Position numbers and translations under genes: made by a program. From Diadema setosum (Eukaryota > Echinodermata > Echinoidea > Diadematoida > Diadematidae), in assembly GCF_964275005.1 (NCBI RefSeq), contig NC_092702.1:4571001-4635000 (forward strand): a stretch of 64,000 nucleotides of DNA, given 5' to 3'. Below are positions 45,594 through 57,885 of the stretch, piece after piece. Within the stretch, counting starts at the first letter, position 1; each line of letters opens with the position of its first letter. The notes below the pieces were generated by a model. It searched no databases. It saw only the letters and a list, made by a program, of their open reading frames with translations, and was not told the origin of the DNA.

Positions 45594-48420
45594 GGGTTAC
45601 GCCATTTCCTGACCCACTTCATCTGACACACTCTTTCTGACACACTTTTTTTGCCATTCATTTTGTACACGGGGCAGTTTTCATGAGACGGCCTCTGTTA
45701 TTGGCTACTGTGCTAATGAATATTCAACAGCCTTACGATTTTTTTTTCCATGAGTCACTCGGTCTGATTCTGTGTCTGTGATTGGCTTTTAGCTATTGAC
45801 TTACGCGTGGTATCGTGATATCGATCTCCTCAAGGGGGTCCATGACGATATCTGATTACCTGTGTGCGTGTGTGTGTCGAATTGCGTCTTAGTGCCACTG
45901 AACTCAAACACTACGTAGTGCTTGAGTTCAGTGCTTAGTGCCAGTGAGTGTGGCATAACTTCTGCAGGTTTCCTGTCCATTTCTCTCTCTTTTTCTCTCT
46001 TTTGCTTTCGTATCATCGTATCTTTGTTATTCTTAGAGTACAATCGTACTACCGCAAGTGTTTTTCCCCCATTTTTTGAAGTGATTATCTCGTTTTCAAC
46101 AATTTAAAGGTGAGTTTTTGTTCGAGTGTTTGTTGAGTTTTTTGATTGAACACGATGTAGATTATCTACGTTTGTGCGAGAACATCCATACTTTGTATGG
46201 TACCCACTCGTTTGTTTCCTTGTGCATTTTTACCGTACAGTGTCTTCATCGTTCGTCTTCCAAGCAGCGGGTTTTCACCCTAGTTTTCCTCAACGTAGTT
46301 TTTTAACTCATTTTTTTTTTTTTTTTTTTTTTTGCGGTGCAAGATGTTCAGTGTATTTTTTCTACGGTAAAATGCCATCGTTGATGATCTCCGTGTATTC
46401 ATTACTAGTTTTCCACCTCCGTTTCATTTTGTGTACAACTAACATTGATCTAAAGTCTAACGTAGTTAGCTACAAAGTCTGCGATGTCTGTACGTTTGCT
46501 GATGTGTTTTTGTGAGCTGGGAGTGACTGGTGGGAATGATATTCAGGGTTTGCTGTGGTTGATATGATAGTGATGATGATCATAATGATTCTGGTGATGA
46601 TATACGAACCCTTTTGATGATGCAATTTATTTCGTGTGACCATGACGTTGATGATGGCGAGAACGACACGAGTAGCCTAGCCTAGGCCAAGGACAAGAGT
46701 GACACTGTCCATGGAGGCTGTTGCTCGCTCATGCACAGGAGTGGTCTAGAGACCTGCATTTCATCATTTTTTTTTAAACCTTTTGGTTGTTCACTTGGGT
46801 TAGTGCTCCAAAAGTTCGTTTCTCTAAAGAAACTCAACCAAAAGCTTGACAATAAGGTTGCATCAGGGCTATTCTTTAGTAAATATTGATCTAAATGGCG
46901 ATGCTAATTTAGTTTTCATTTAGATCTCGATGATATCCCATTTTCTTTGCTCATTTTTGAAACAATAAATTATTTAGAACTGTACTTAAATTCTGATGTA
47001 CTGCATTCACCATTGTAAAAATCAATAAAAAAGAGCCCGCTGAGCAGGTGTTTCATTCTATCCTTTTCATTTCCTCCCTATCGTGTTGGTTTCCTTCCTG
47101 TCACTTCCTTCTTTGACCCTGGATGGAAGAAAAAAAAAATCCCATCTTGCCATGTAAAGACAGAACACATACCATCATGAAATATTATGACATTAGAATA
47201 GTTTTAAAAGATTATGTAAGTCATCAAAATTCTTGTGTGTGAAAATAAATGATAAATAAAAGGTGATTTCTTACAAAGTTCTTTCAAATGTCCAACAACC
47301 TCAGAACAGCTTCGATAATGAAGCTAGTGAACTCTGAAAACTATCGTGGCAACAAGTGATATTGATAGGGAATTCTGACAAAAACTCACAACATTTGATG
47401 TTTGAATTTGTCTAGTTTTATTGGATTAGGTCATGAAACTAAATACCACCGATAAAATCACAATCGCTCTCAATTCGAACAGAGGCAGTAGGGTAGGAAA
47501 TTAGGAATGACTCAACAAACAGCTGATTATTTATGCGTCGTATCCATGGGCAACTGCGGGGTAGCTGCAAGAAGACGCACGAAGTGTAGACTTGAGTCAA
47601 GAACTATTATTTATTATGAATTTTTTATTCAAAATATTTTTTTCTTTGGATTGCAAAAAAAAAGTCGAAATATTTCATATTTCGCTTCTAAAATGTATTA
47701 TTAATATATGAAGTATTTTTATCGTGATTTCATGAAGAATTAGAATTATTATGAATATATAAATACTAGACGGGCTGAACAATGAAGTCTAAACTTGCCC
47801 CAAGAATTTGCAGCCCACCGTACCTGCTGGTGGTGCATTCCTAGCGTTCTTGCCGCACTCTCCCAGCCACGTGCACGCATGCAAGCAACAGCTTTTCATA
47901 AAATTCACATGAATAGTGCTGTACTGAGTCAAGTGCACATTCCCACAAGTGTACATGCATCATGATCCCTCCTGTCTAGTGGGAATGACACAGGCAGTTT
48001 TTCAATGACGTATATACCCTTCGCGTGTAGATCGCGCCGTAGGGAAGATCGCGCCCAAGTTCACTGCCGACTTTACTAGGCAGGCACGAAATTACAGATT
48101 ACACAGAGGCCCGTACGTGGATGGGTTTAGCAGCTGAAAAAAAAAAAAAGGTACTGGAAGCGCACGTAGTAGCAAGGCCTACACGTGGATGAGGTTAGAA
48201 ATTGCCGCGCGCCTCCAGCTCACCAACTCCTGGCCGCCTCTTATTGGCCGGCCTTGAGCGCGACGTTCGACAAGCCATACCATAGTCTTGAATATTCATT
48301 AGCATAGTAGCCAATGACAGAGGCCGTCTCATGAAAACTGCCCTGTGTACAGAGTGAATGGCAAAAAAGTGTGTCAGAAAGAGTGTGTCAGATAAAGTGG
48401 GTCAGGAAATGGCGTAACCC
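45594..48420. mobile_element. Mutator-like non-autonomous element with long TIRs and exact 9-bp TSD
   Basis: Left end GGGTTACGCCATTTCCTGAC; the right end is its exact inverse. Terminal inverted repeats extend about 137 bp (45,594-45,730 and 48,284-48,420) at about 93-95% identity by eye. A 9-bp direct repeat TGAAAATGG flanks it at 45,585-45,593 and 48,421-48,429. Long TIRs with a 9-bp duplication are typical of Mutator (MULE) elements. No transposase is recognisable in the 2.5-kb interior, which holds a near-perfect 38-bp palindrome (45,896-45,933), a long poly-T run and GAT-rich sequence; its origin is unknown. Confidence 0.85.
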
Positions 48421-48605
48421 TGAAAATGGTAACAATTTTTTACACAATACAAAAATTGCACTTTTTCTCCATACCTTGAAAATTACTTAATGCATAAACT
48501 TATGAAAGGGCCAAAGTCAAGTTAAAGTCCTAAAATTCCCAAATACATGCTCTCCTATTCATCCAATTAGACCTAGGTCAAGGAAGGTGACCATTTTGAA
48601 TTTTG

Positions 48606-49372
48606 AATGGAAACAATGTCATTATCGTTTTCAAATTCCCAGTAACAGGGCATTTAATCTTGTTGCTTTCGCGTGGCCTTTCTTTCTATAATATACAAGA
48701 AGTAAATTTGTTATTGCTTTCAGCAATAACAAATTTGGGCCCGTTTATCTATATCATGACGAACCTCCGGAATAACGAACCTTTGGGGGAAAAAAATGAA
48801 CCTTCGGAATAATAAACTGTGACCAATATTGTTATATTGTACAAGCTTTAACGCCGACATCTATTAACCTACTATATTACTACTTTCACTCTTTGAAAGG
48901 AAACACGCCAACAACCAACGACACAACAGGAATGGAAACAATGTCATTATCGTTTTCAAATTCCCAGTAACAGGGCATTTAATCTTGTTACTTTCGCGTG
49001 GCCTTTCTTTCTATAATATACAAGAAGAAAATTTGTTATTGCTTTCAGCAATAACTAATTTGGGCCCGTTTATCTATATCATGACGAACCTCCGGAATAA
49101 CGAACCTTTGGGGAAAAAAAATGAACCTTCGGAATAATAAACTTTGACCAATATTGTTATATTGTACAAGCTTTAACGCCGACATCTATTAACCTACTAC
49201 TACTTTCACTCTTTGAAAGGAAACACGCCAACAACCAACGACACAACAGGAATGGAAACAATGTCATTATTGTTTTCAAATTCCCAGTAACAGAGCATTA
49301 ATCTTGTTACTTTCGCGTGGCCATTCTTTCTATAATATACAAGAAGTAAATTTGTTATTGCTTTCAGCCGGC
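48606..49372. repeat. Tandem repeat, about 323-bp unit, 2.4 copies
   Basis: Copies start at about 48,607, 48,933 and 49,253 with AATGGAAACAATGTCATTAT and include CGCGTGGCCTTTCTTTC, GGGCCCGTTTATC and GACGAACCTCCGGAATAACG. Identity is high, so it is recent. The GAACCTTCGGAATAA words match the foldback repeat at 4.2-4.7 kb. Confidence 0.9.
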
Positions 49373-49867
49373 AGCATAGCTTTTGATGGTTTGTGATATC
49401 ATTAGAATTAAAACATTGAGCTCTCCATAACTGACAATTGTAAAGTAGTAGCCCGCCAAAGTTGGATTACCTTTTTTTGATACGCACTGTATAACCTGGA
49501 AAAAAAACACAGATTTATTGGGTTTTTATCAATTGTACATTATAGCCACTCATATAATGATGTATTGTTTGAGTTAGTCTTCGTACACCACTTAATTACC
49601 AACTGCTAATAATAGTCGTAATCTTCGTTGTAATATTAAACTAGAAATGTCGCTATGACGACTGGTATGCCTCCGCCATAATGCATGATTCTCCTAAATG
49701 GTCTATAGTACATGTGGACAATGTGTGATTACATTTTCACAAAATTGGCAAAATATTATAATGGCATGTTTGTCACAAATGTGTTGAATGGTCACCTTCC
49801 TTGACCTAGGTTTAATTGGATGAATAGGAGAGCATGTATTTCACTTGATCTTTGACCTTTGACCTAT
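49373..49867. repeat. GTATGCCTCCGCC / GGTCAAGGTCA repeat, right part
   Basis: It includes GTATGCCTCCGCC at 49,664 and a segment near 49,785-49,845 (GGTCACCTTCCTTGACC...) that is the inverse of about 48,530-48,590. Non-coding. Confidence 0.55.
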
Positions 49868-50952
49868 CGTAGATTTTTTTTTTTTGGGGGGGGGGAGGGT
49901 GCACGGGGACCATTTCTGAAGAATTTATGATGTAACCCAGTATGGGCCGACATGAACTACACAGATACTTCCCTTCATTTTGTTATGAAAAAATAAGATA
50001 GCCATGTTTCATTTTAAACTCTGAAAGGCCATTTAACAAGTTTTTTTTTATTTCTTAGGGCTTTTAGCATAAGATTCTTCTTTTTTTTTCACTTTAATCT
50101 TCCAATAAGAGGAAACTGTCACGTAAATGTTTTTTTTTCTTTAACTTTTTAATATCAGATAAGTTGTGATTAATTTCACGTTCTTGGAGGGAATCCAAAA
50201 AGACAAGAAACTGTTCATATGGGAAGCTGAATGGATTGAGTTTGGTAACACAGAATAGAAAAAAACATTTTTATTTCATATAAGGAATAGAAAGTGTACT
50301 TTTTCTTTCTTTCTTCGCCGATTTCGATGAGATTTGATCAATAGATAGCAGTGATCTACAACAAACCCCACATACAGAACCTACGCAATTGCGCCCGGAG
50401 ACATTATAACCCTTAGATATTGCTGTAAAACCTATTGAACCATATCCCCTTTAATGTCGTGTAACTTTTAAAGGAATTGATGTATTGGAAAGCCGTTTTC
50501 ACATGATAATAGCTATGTTTGGGGGATAATTATGGGAAAATTCAAATGTTATTTGTAAATGCATATTAAATGTATGGAAAAGAACATTATAACCAAATTC
50601 CGGATCTTTTTAGAAAAATGCTAAAAAACATAATTCCTTCCTTAATATTTCATGACAACATCTATTTATCCCATCAAATGGGGTATCAGCTTGTAGGAAA
50701 TTTAATTCTCTTCAAAATGATACCATTTTTATGGTAATTTGTTATTCCTAACTAAAGTTATTCAAAAATAATCCGTCTCCTAGCAACGGGCGGCGCCCAT
50801 CTTAGAAATATGCAAATTAGACGCGCGCGCAACCTTTTTTTCCACTGGCGACAACCGGATTCGGAAAATACAGGTTCTGACGATCTTCGAACATATCGTA
50901 GAATTTTGTTTTAGGGTGGGTGCACGGGGACCCTTTCTGGCTGCTAGACTAC
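49868..50952 (-). repeat. Right arm of 1.08-kb inverted duplication
   Basis: Inverse of 41,359-42,431. The spacer between the arms is about 7.4 kb. See the left arm for anchors. Confidence 0.85.
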
Positions 50953-51168
50953 TATATACGGGCAGTTCTTGTTTTTGTTTCGTTTTGTGTTTTAATGTCA
51001 CATGGGACCGTGTAGACTGGTACATTGTAAGTTGATCTAAAATTATTTTGTCTCCTTTCTTTAGACTTCTTCCTTAGTCTTTTACCACGCTTAACATTTA
51101 GATAATCCATGCAAGCGGTTATTGTTTTGTTTATTTATATGCGTGCGTGTGTTTGTGTGTGTGAGTTT

Positions 51169-51171
<3 letters not shown>

Positions 51172-51213
<42 letters not shown>
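51172..51213. repeat. (TG)n microsatellite
   Basis: Perfect TG dinucleotide run of about 40 bp. Confidence 0.88.
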
Positions 51214-51214
<1 letters not shown>

Positions 51215-52446
51215 ACATTAAAAATCTGTGGTGTCACATCCACGAGGCGAAGTGATCTACTGCGACCATATCACGTGACACCTTTTGATATGATTAGCAA
51301 GGTATGTAACCTATAAATAGGGTTTTTCTGGCGGTAATGCGTCGAGAATCATTTAACAGTATATGCTTCATAGCTGTTGATTAGAATTATATTTTTTTCC
51401 CCTTGGACAAAAGTCTGCAAAAACATGCAAGTACATACATATAATCATATAAGTATATAAAGGCATCAAAGACACAGATGGAATATATCATGGGAGATCC
51501 AAAACGGAGGGATATTCACAAGACTAATGAAGAAAACATAAATCATGGGAAAAATGCTTAATGAGTTGGAAAGTTATTCCCTGTAATTGGTGTGGGCATC
51601 ACGTTGTATGGAATGATTTGTGTGTATCCTATTAAAACGAGTTACAGGGAAATGCTGTCAAGAAGTGGGTGAGGCACATTATGAGCAGCAAAACATGCTG
51701 CATTAAAATCCCGTAAACATTCGAAGAATGACAATGTATCAATAATCCCCTATTGTGAAAATTGCTCTGTTGATATTCTTCCCACTTTGTTGTCATTGTT
51801 GCGAAACTACAACCCTGTTTGCTTTGAAAAGGGTTGATCTGTGTTTTTGGGGGAGAGTATGTAATTTTGAAGAGCAGGCAAAAGAGACTGATAACCTTTT
51901 GAAATTATTTGCTGATTAACAAGAAATATCACAACCTCAATGAATTCTTCATGAGCCAATGAGTCACAACTTTGCTATACCAAACTTAGCTGTTTGCACA
52001 AACCTCCACAGTCATTGATTCTGTGAACAGTGGTGAAGTGTTTGAATATAACATATGTAAATTTTAGCCAAACACCTATTCAAATATCACCCCCTGTGAA
52101 CACAAGTTGAGGAAATATTGAATGAAAGTTTACATAAGTCTTAAGTGAGCTTACCTGCTTTGTGGGTACCACCCTCTTACATACTGAAAAAAAAAACCCG
52201 CAGGAATGTTTGCAAGTTGGTAAAACATGTAGTTACAAAAACAATATTAGTAAGAGCAAAAGTAGTAGAAGAAGAAGTAATAATAGTAGCAAAGGAGGCG
52301 ATAGTTATACTAATAGAAGTAAGAACATTAAAGTAGTAGAACTAGGATAGTCTGAGATTTGGAATCGGTCTATAAATATAGTGGTCTAGTTTTGATATCT
52401 ACAGTAGAAGAAATAAAGTATAAAGTAAACAGAAGTATTTGTAGCC

Positions 52447-52465
52447 ATAGTAGTAGTAGTAGTAA

Positions 52466-52503
<38 letters not shown>

Positions 52504-52527
52504 TAGTAGAAGTAGTAGTAGTATATT
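52447..52527. repeat. (TAG)n microsatellite
   Basis: TAG trinucleotide run with a few interruptions, inside a longer AGT-rich zone. Confidence 0.88.
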
Positions 52528-53277
52528 AGAATTATTATCAGCAGCAGTAGTAATACAGTAGTAGAGATGACAATAGTGGTAGTATTAGAAGGAGACGATG
52601 ATGATAATTGTGGATGACGGAGAAGAAAAAACAAAACAGAAGAAAAGAAATACACTAAAGTCATATCATAGTACATGCATTATTAGCAGCAACAATGTGC
52701 TTGAAGAACATGACTGTAGCGGTGGTAGAAGTATAGTTGGTGAGTAAAATAGTATAAACAGACTACCAGGAGTGGCGGTAGGGGCAATTCTAGAAAGGGA
52801 TGTGGGAACAGATTTATAGTTTAAACAAAATGTGTGGCAGCATCAGATGAGACACAGTAAAAGAGGAAAACTTTGATCGATAATAATAATGATGATGATG
52901 ATGATGATGATGATGATGCTGATAATGGTGATTTTCGTGACATCATCGTCACTACTAAGGATCAAACCTGTAGTGGTTATTGCAATACCAACTTGTAATC
53001 ATTCTGTTCTTAACTATTATCCAAAGGCTATTATCATTAAAAGAAGTTGGAGTTGTCAAAGTATGTATGGTAAACGCTTTACAGCTATTGATATTATCAT
53101 CATTTTAATTGCTATCGGTATTCGGTATAGTCGTAAAACAATGGTAGAAAGAAAAGGAGAGGCAGAAGCTTTAGAGGAAGCAGAGGAGGAGGAGGAGTGA
53201 TGAAGTAGGCATACAGTGAGACATTAATGTTCGCATGGAATAAAATTTGAATTCCTTTCCGAACATCTGAAGTCTAC

Positions 53278-53470
53278 CTGAAACCACGGCCAATGACGAT
53301 CGCCTGGATCCGTTCGAAAATCGCCTCGGCTCGCGCAGCGTATGAACGCCTCGTCGGATGGCCGGCCTCTCGACGTACGCGATGTTGTAGACGAGAGCCA
53401 CGGTGAATACGACGCTCAATCCAACCAGAAGTAGAAGTATTGAAAACACCCGTCTGTGAGGAGTCGCCAT
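53278..53470 (-). CDS. Signal-anchor exon, possible alternative first exon of the WSCD-like gene
   Basis: From the ATG at 53,468-53,470 (AACATGG, a strong initiation context) it encodes 64 residues: short basic start MATPHRR, a hydrophobic anchor (VFSILLLLVGLSVVFTVALV) and a basic luminal stalk ending LAVVS. The donor TTTCAG|GTAGAC leaves phase 1, the same phase and the same V/I-S-G context as exon 1 at 39,627. Joined to exon 2 at 37,453 it would give a 437-aa type II protein differing only at the N-terminus. No other WSC or sulfotransferase exon is visible between. Alternatives: first exon of a different type II protein, or a relic of a duplicated WSCD-like gene. Confidence 0.6.
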
Positions 53471-54226
53471 GTTCCTTTGAGTATTTACTCCGCGGCTTCG
53501 ATCCACGCTTGTGCTAAGAAAGAAGTAGCCTGGGTTCGGGAAGTAATCTACAACCTGAAGTTGAGCCCCGTTGCAAAGTACACTCTTTGTCAGTGCACTA
53601 ATTGCCTGTCCAAGTCTTCAGTCATGGGGAAGTAGTTACTTGTGAGTGAGATGTTGCGAAATCGCCTGGGCAGTGGTTATTACAAACAAACAACAGCAGT
53701 CACTAGCACTGTACATGTCTTTGAAGAGAGCCATGGTTTTCTCAGCTACACCTAAGCGTTTTTCTGTCCAACAGTCATTGGAAACGAAATGTCACGAGAC
53801 ACTATCCCGATACGCCTGCACACATGGCAGAAATCGTGTTTAATTTGTGCACATACATTAATGACGATGTAATTGATCGCATCAAGGAAGTAAACATTTC
53901 AATCGTCTTTTATGATCGTCGCGATGCATGAAAAGAAACGCTAATGCCACACGTAAGAAACAACAGACCAAGGCTGTAGAATTGGAGACATTACGCTTCT
54001 TATCTCGGCTAATGAATGATTTAGGAAGCCTGCTTACGGTCAAAGTACTCACCTTCGACTCCAAATCGTGTGCGCAGCTCAAATATCACGCAGACACACA
54101 AATTAAACTCAACCGAATTGTACGAACTTTGATCTCTCCGTATTCCGTTTTGCTAATCGGAGAATCGCAAAGGGAACGTCCCAATACTCAGTCGACGTTC
54201 AAGATTGATGAAGGACGAATAATATA
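53471..54226. other. Non-coding, upstream of signal-anchor exon
   Basis: Unique-looking sequence that may hold the promoter and 5' UTR of the 53.4-kb exon. No other feature recognised. Confidence 0.4.
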
Positions 54227-55444
54227 TTTCCCGGCCAATTTCGCACTTTTGTCAGTCCATTTGATAAAAGGTTCATTCAATTTAGCGAAAATCCTCGTCA
54301 CTGCACATTCTGTCATTCAAAATTGCAACTTGTTCATTCAATTTAACATTTCGATCAATGAAATTCGCACATGTGCCTTTCGAATTCGTAAAACGGGCAT
54401 TCAAATTGGCACGTGCTCTTCAGTCATTCAAATTCGCCAGCACTGGCGGAAAATTGTATTTCAGTCATTCAATTTCGCGTATGGGCAGTCAAATTCCAAA
54501 CATGTTCATTCAAATTGGCGTAATGTTATTTCTATTTTGAAAAGGTGAGAACCGTGATTTATACGTATCTAAATGTGAATTTTTGTTTAATTCACAAACT
54601 GTTAAGTATATAGCAAAGCTATCTTTGACCCTAAATAATTCAAGTTTGTTTTTCAGTAACGCCCCTCTTCTTTTATATCATCAGAACTATACATGCACCA
54701 GTACCATAGATTCACTTCACTTTATTATGTCCAGTCATAGTAGTACGAGTTAGATACAGGCGTATCTCTCAAGAAGACAGGGAAAGAAGCATTTGAGGGT
54801 GATAACCTTGACAAATTGATGGCGAGAGCTGACCCAAGAACTTTATTCTTAATGATAATTAACGCAATATTGCACCCACCAAATGAAAATAATGAAACAT
54901 GCAGATGAAATAAAAATTGAAACCTCCTTCTCCCAATAATGTCAAAACAAACGAATGAAATAATGCTATCGAACATTATAAACACATGCACATATTTTGA
55001 AAGTACTGTTGCAAAGGTGATATCAGGACAAAGAATGAATACGAAATATGAAATGTTAAGATGCTTGCAAACAATACCTATGATGAATGAAAATGGAAAA
55101 AAGAGGAATAAAAGCATTAACGTGTCTGCTAAATTGACTGCAGTAAATGCGAAATTGGATGCCCAAGAATGAATTCGAATGAACGAGCGCAGCGTGTACG
55201 TGATCACGTGACTATATCATGCTAAATTGAATGAACGATTTGCGAAATGGTGCTTGTCTTACGAATTTGAACTGAAAAAGTGCTGATTCGAATGATGTTA
55301 AAGATAATTTGAATGCTCCAAAATGAATTTGAATGAAAAGATTACAAAATTGAAATACCGAACATGCCATCTAGGCTAAATTGTGCTAAATTGAATGCAC
55401 AAATTAGGAATTGGACTGAAAAAAGTGCAAAGTTGGCCGGGAAA
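54227..55444. mobile_element. Foldback element built from TTCATTCAAATT words
   Basis: The left terminus TTTCCCGGCCAATTTCGCAC is matched inversely by the right terminus (GTGCAAAGTTGGCCGGGAAA) over about 38 bp. The left half repeats GTCATTCAAATTCGC-like words; the right half repeats the inverse (GCGAAATTGAATGA-like). No clear target duplication, no transposase. The reading frames inside are word repeats. Confidence 0.75.
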
Positions 55445-55499
55445 ACCTATAGTAAACCGCTACCTCATATTTTGTCTTACATAATACATCATATTAAAG

Positions 55500-56505
55500 A
55501 ATATCCACTTTAAAAAGATGATGAAGTTTCAAACTTTTTTGTGAGATAATGAGAAACTTCTTATGAAATATGAAAGAGAGTACAAAAAACAAAGAGGTCC
55601 TGAGAAAAGGTGGGACCCATGTTTTATTAGGACCACTTTGTTTTGATTTGATTTGATTTTGATTTGATTTATTTCTGCTTAATTCCGTTACATCAGATAT
55701 GATTGTGTACAAGTCATTTATGACAAACAGTACATCGACACATAGTTTTTAGTACAATTATACAAAACAAATACAAACAGCTTATGGAACTTAAATAGAA
55801 GGGTCTCCAAAATAAGCCGAGGCTTGACGGTATGGAGACTATAAATTATGCTTACCTACTCTGGATAGAATAGGGAATAGAGAAAGAGAGAAATAGGGAA
55901 GGGTAGGGGGAAGAGGGAAAGTTACAGAGTGTATGTGTACCACTTCAACTACTTTACAATAATAGTAATGATGATAAATACAATATGATAATGATATTAA
56001 AGTTTACACGTTCAGTTGCCTTTGCCTGAGTAATGACCGAATATGCACTATGAAAATAATAATGTGTGAATACAAAGTATCCTATACATATTGTTATCTG
56101 ATATGGAATGAAATATATCGTGCCTATTTTATGTACGCAGTAATGGTAAGGCACATCGTACACATAAATATACATGCTCAATATACATGATGTACCTATC
56201 CTATACATACTTTTATATTCATATTCATAATATGGATAGATAAATAAATCGATATATGTATGCACACATACATGCATCATGTACCACGTACATATTCATA
56301 TACATTTGATTATACTTTTTTTTTACTTTACTTTATTTATGGACATCTCAGTCATTTCAAAGCAAATTTTCATCAAATAAACTTAAGATTTCGCTTTTGA
56401 TATAGAATTGTATGCTCTATATTTCATAAGTGGTTTCTGATAATCTCGCAAAAAGTTAAAATCTGAATCCCCCATTTCAACCAGAACTATACCATCAAAC
56501 ATTCC
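55500..56505. mobile_element. MITE of the 60.3-kb family, split by a retroposed insertion
   Basis: 55,500-55,645 and about 56,335-56,505 correspond to the left and right halves of the MITE at 60,311-60,686 (TTTGTGAGATAATGAGAAAC, GGTGGGACCCA, CATTTCAAAGCAAATTTTC, ATCAAATAAAC). The intervening 690 bp begins with TTTGATTTGATTTG repeats, a common retroposon tail read from the opposite strand, and is probably a later insertion. Confidence 0.6.
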
Positions 56506-56869
56506 TGCTAGTGGTCTAGCTGTTGAGGAGTTACAACAACTTGGAATGTCTCGATTTCATTCAGTCTGATCTACCATGTCTGAGCTGAATTGATTCGCTT
56601 TTATTTTATTCAACGTATTTCTACACGTTGTCAGCGTTAGGCATACAACCGTTCTGTAGAATCTTGCTACCGTTCATTTTCTCTAGTGAGTATCAATATT
56701 ATATATTTGCCTTGTTTTGTGTTTTAGTCTGGTGATGTATTAATCACAAGGGATGGTGTAAAAATAATAGTCAAAAAGATTGAAATGTAGAAAAACTTCA
56801 GAAAGAAAGTGACGACTAGCAAGACTCGAATAACATCTTTGCGTGCGCATTTTCTGATGATGATGATGA

Positions 56870-56871
<2 letters not shown>

Positions 56872-56941
<70 letters not shown>
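56872..56941. repeat. (ATT)n microsatellite
   Basis: About 70 bp of uninterrupted ATT repeats bordered by GAT/ATC repeats. Confidence 0.9.
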
Positions 56942-56942
<1 letters not shown>

Positions 56943-57598
56943 CATCATTATCATCATCATTCTTATTACTATTATTATTATCATCATTATTTCCCTGGGT
57001 ATCATCACACCAGACGCACTGAGTGATCAATGCTGCCAGCATATTCTGTTGCAGCGGTGTACAATGGCTGCCAAGATTCTGTCTGTCGATTACCGCAAGA
57101 GGATCCTTACACATGATACATCTTAGATGGCTCGGCATTCCAAAATACGACTCGGTTGATAGCAGAAATACTATGGCACGTTTCTTACAAATTGTCCTTT
57201 TCTGCTTGTGTTTGTAATACGTGAAGTGCTAAAAGCTTGTTTACTGATCTCTACTTCCTCTGAGGATCAGCAATGGCTTGGAAGCGGGGGGAAAAAAAAC
57301 ACCATTGTTAGTACCTCGGCGTAGAGGGAGCACTTGCAGATAACAACTGCAACATCTTTTGCTGCATTACTGATGAAGTTCACCAGGCATAACATGGCTA
57401 TACTTCGATAACGTGAATACCAGACAACTTACTAAGTACAACTTATGCTGCTGTATCAGAAACACGTTTGAATCACTCTGCTTTGGTTTCCTGATGAGAA
57501 ACAGTCAATAGGGCCTAAATAATATGTATGACTGAATAAAAACAAAAATATTTATTTTATAATTATGTAGATGGCTGTATGTATATAATATACAAATG

Positions 57599-57650
<52 letters not shown>

Positions 57651-57652
<2 letters not shown>

Positions 57653-57837
57653 TCGTCATTCCTAGTCTACGCGTTGGTAAAATAATGCAAAAAAACATAG
57701 ACACACACAAATTTGACACAAATTTTCTGGCTCCTCGACATGATAAAGGGCGAGGAGCCCGAACATTTGTGTGTCAAGAAATAAGTTGTTGGTATTAACA
57801 ACATTTATATGAGCTTGAGTCCTATTCTGATTTTGAT

Positions 57838-57843
<6 letters not shown>
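57651..57843. repeat. Hairpin segment flanked by (AT)n runs
   Basis: The core stem GGCTCCTCG (57,729-57,737) pairs perfectly with CGAGGAGCC (57,751-57,759), with outer imperfect pairing of GACACACACAAA to TTTGTGTGTC. It sits exactly between two TA runs, suggesting a small element inserted into a (TA)n tract, as at 36,084. Confidence 0.55.

Positions 57844-57885
<42 letters not shown>

Larger units (their letters stand above)
50953..53277. other. Non-coding, microsatellite-rich
   Basis: No gene. (TG)n at about 51,172-51,213, (TAG)n at about 52,447-52,527 within an AGT-rich zone to 52,575, (GAT)n at 52,888-52,918 and a GAG-rich run near 53,165-53,200. Reading frames here are repeat translations. 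Confidence 0.5.

Noticed and set aside
46118-46515. 113-codon frame inside the Mutator-like element
   Set aside because: It contains a long poly-T (polyphenylalanine) run and no transposase motif; probably chance.
52145-53200. Acidic or polymethionine/polythreonine frames
   Set aside because: Simple-repeat (TAG, GAT, GAG) translations.
56724-57138. Frames with polyasparagine or polyisoleucine
   Set aside because: Translations of the ATT microsatellite in different frames; no flanking coding sequence.
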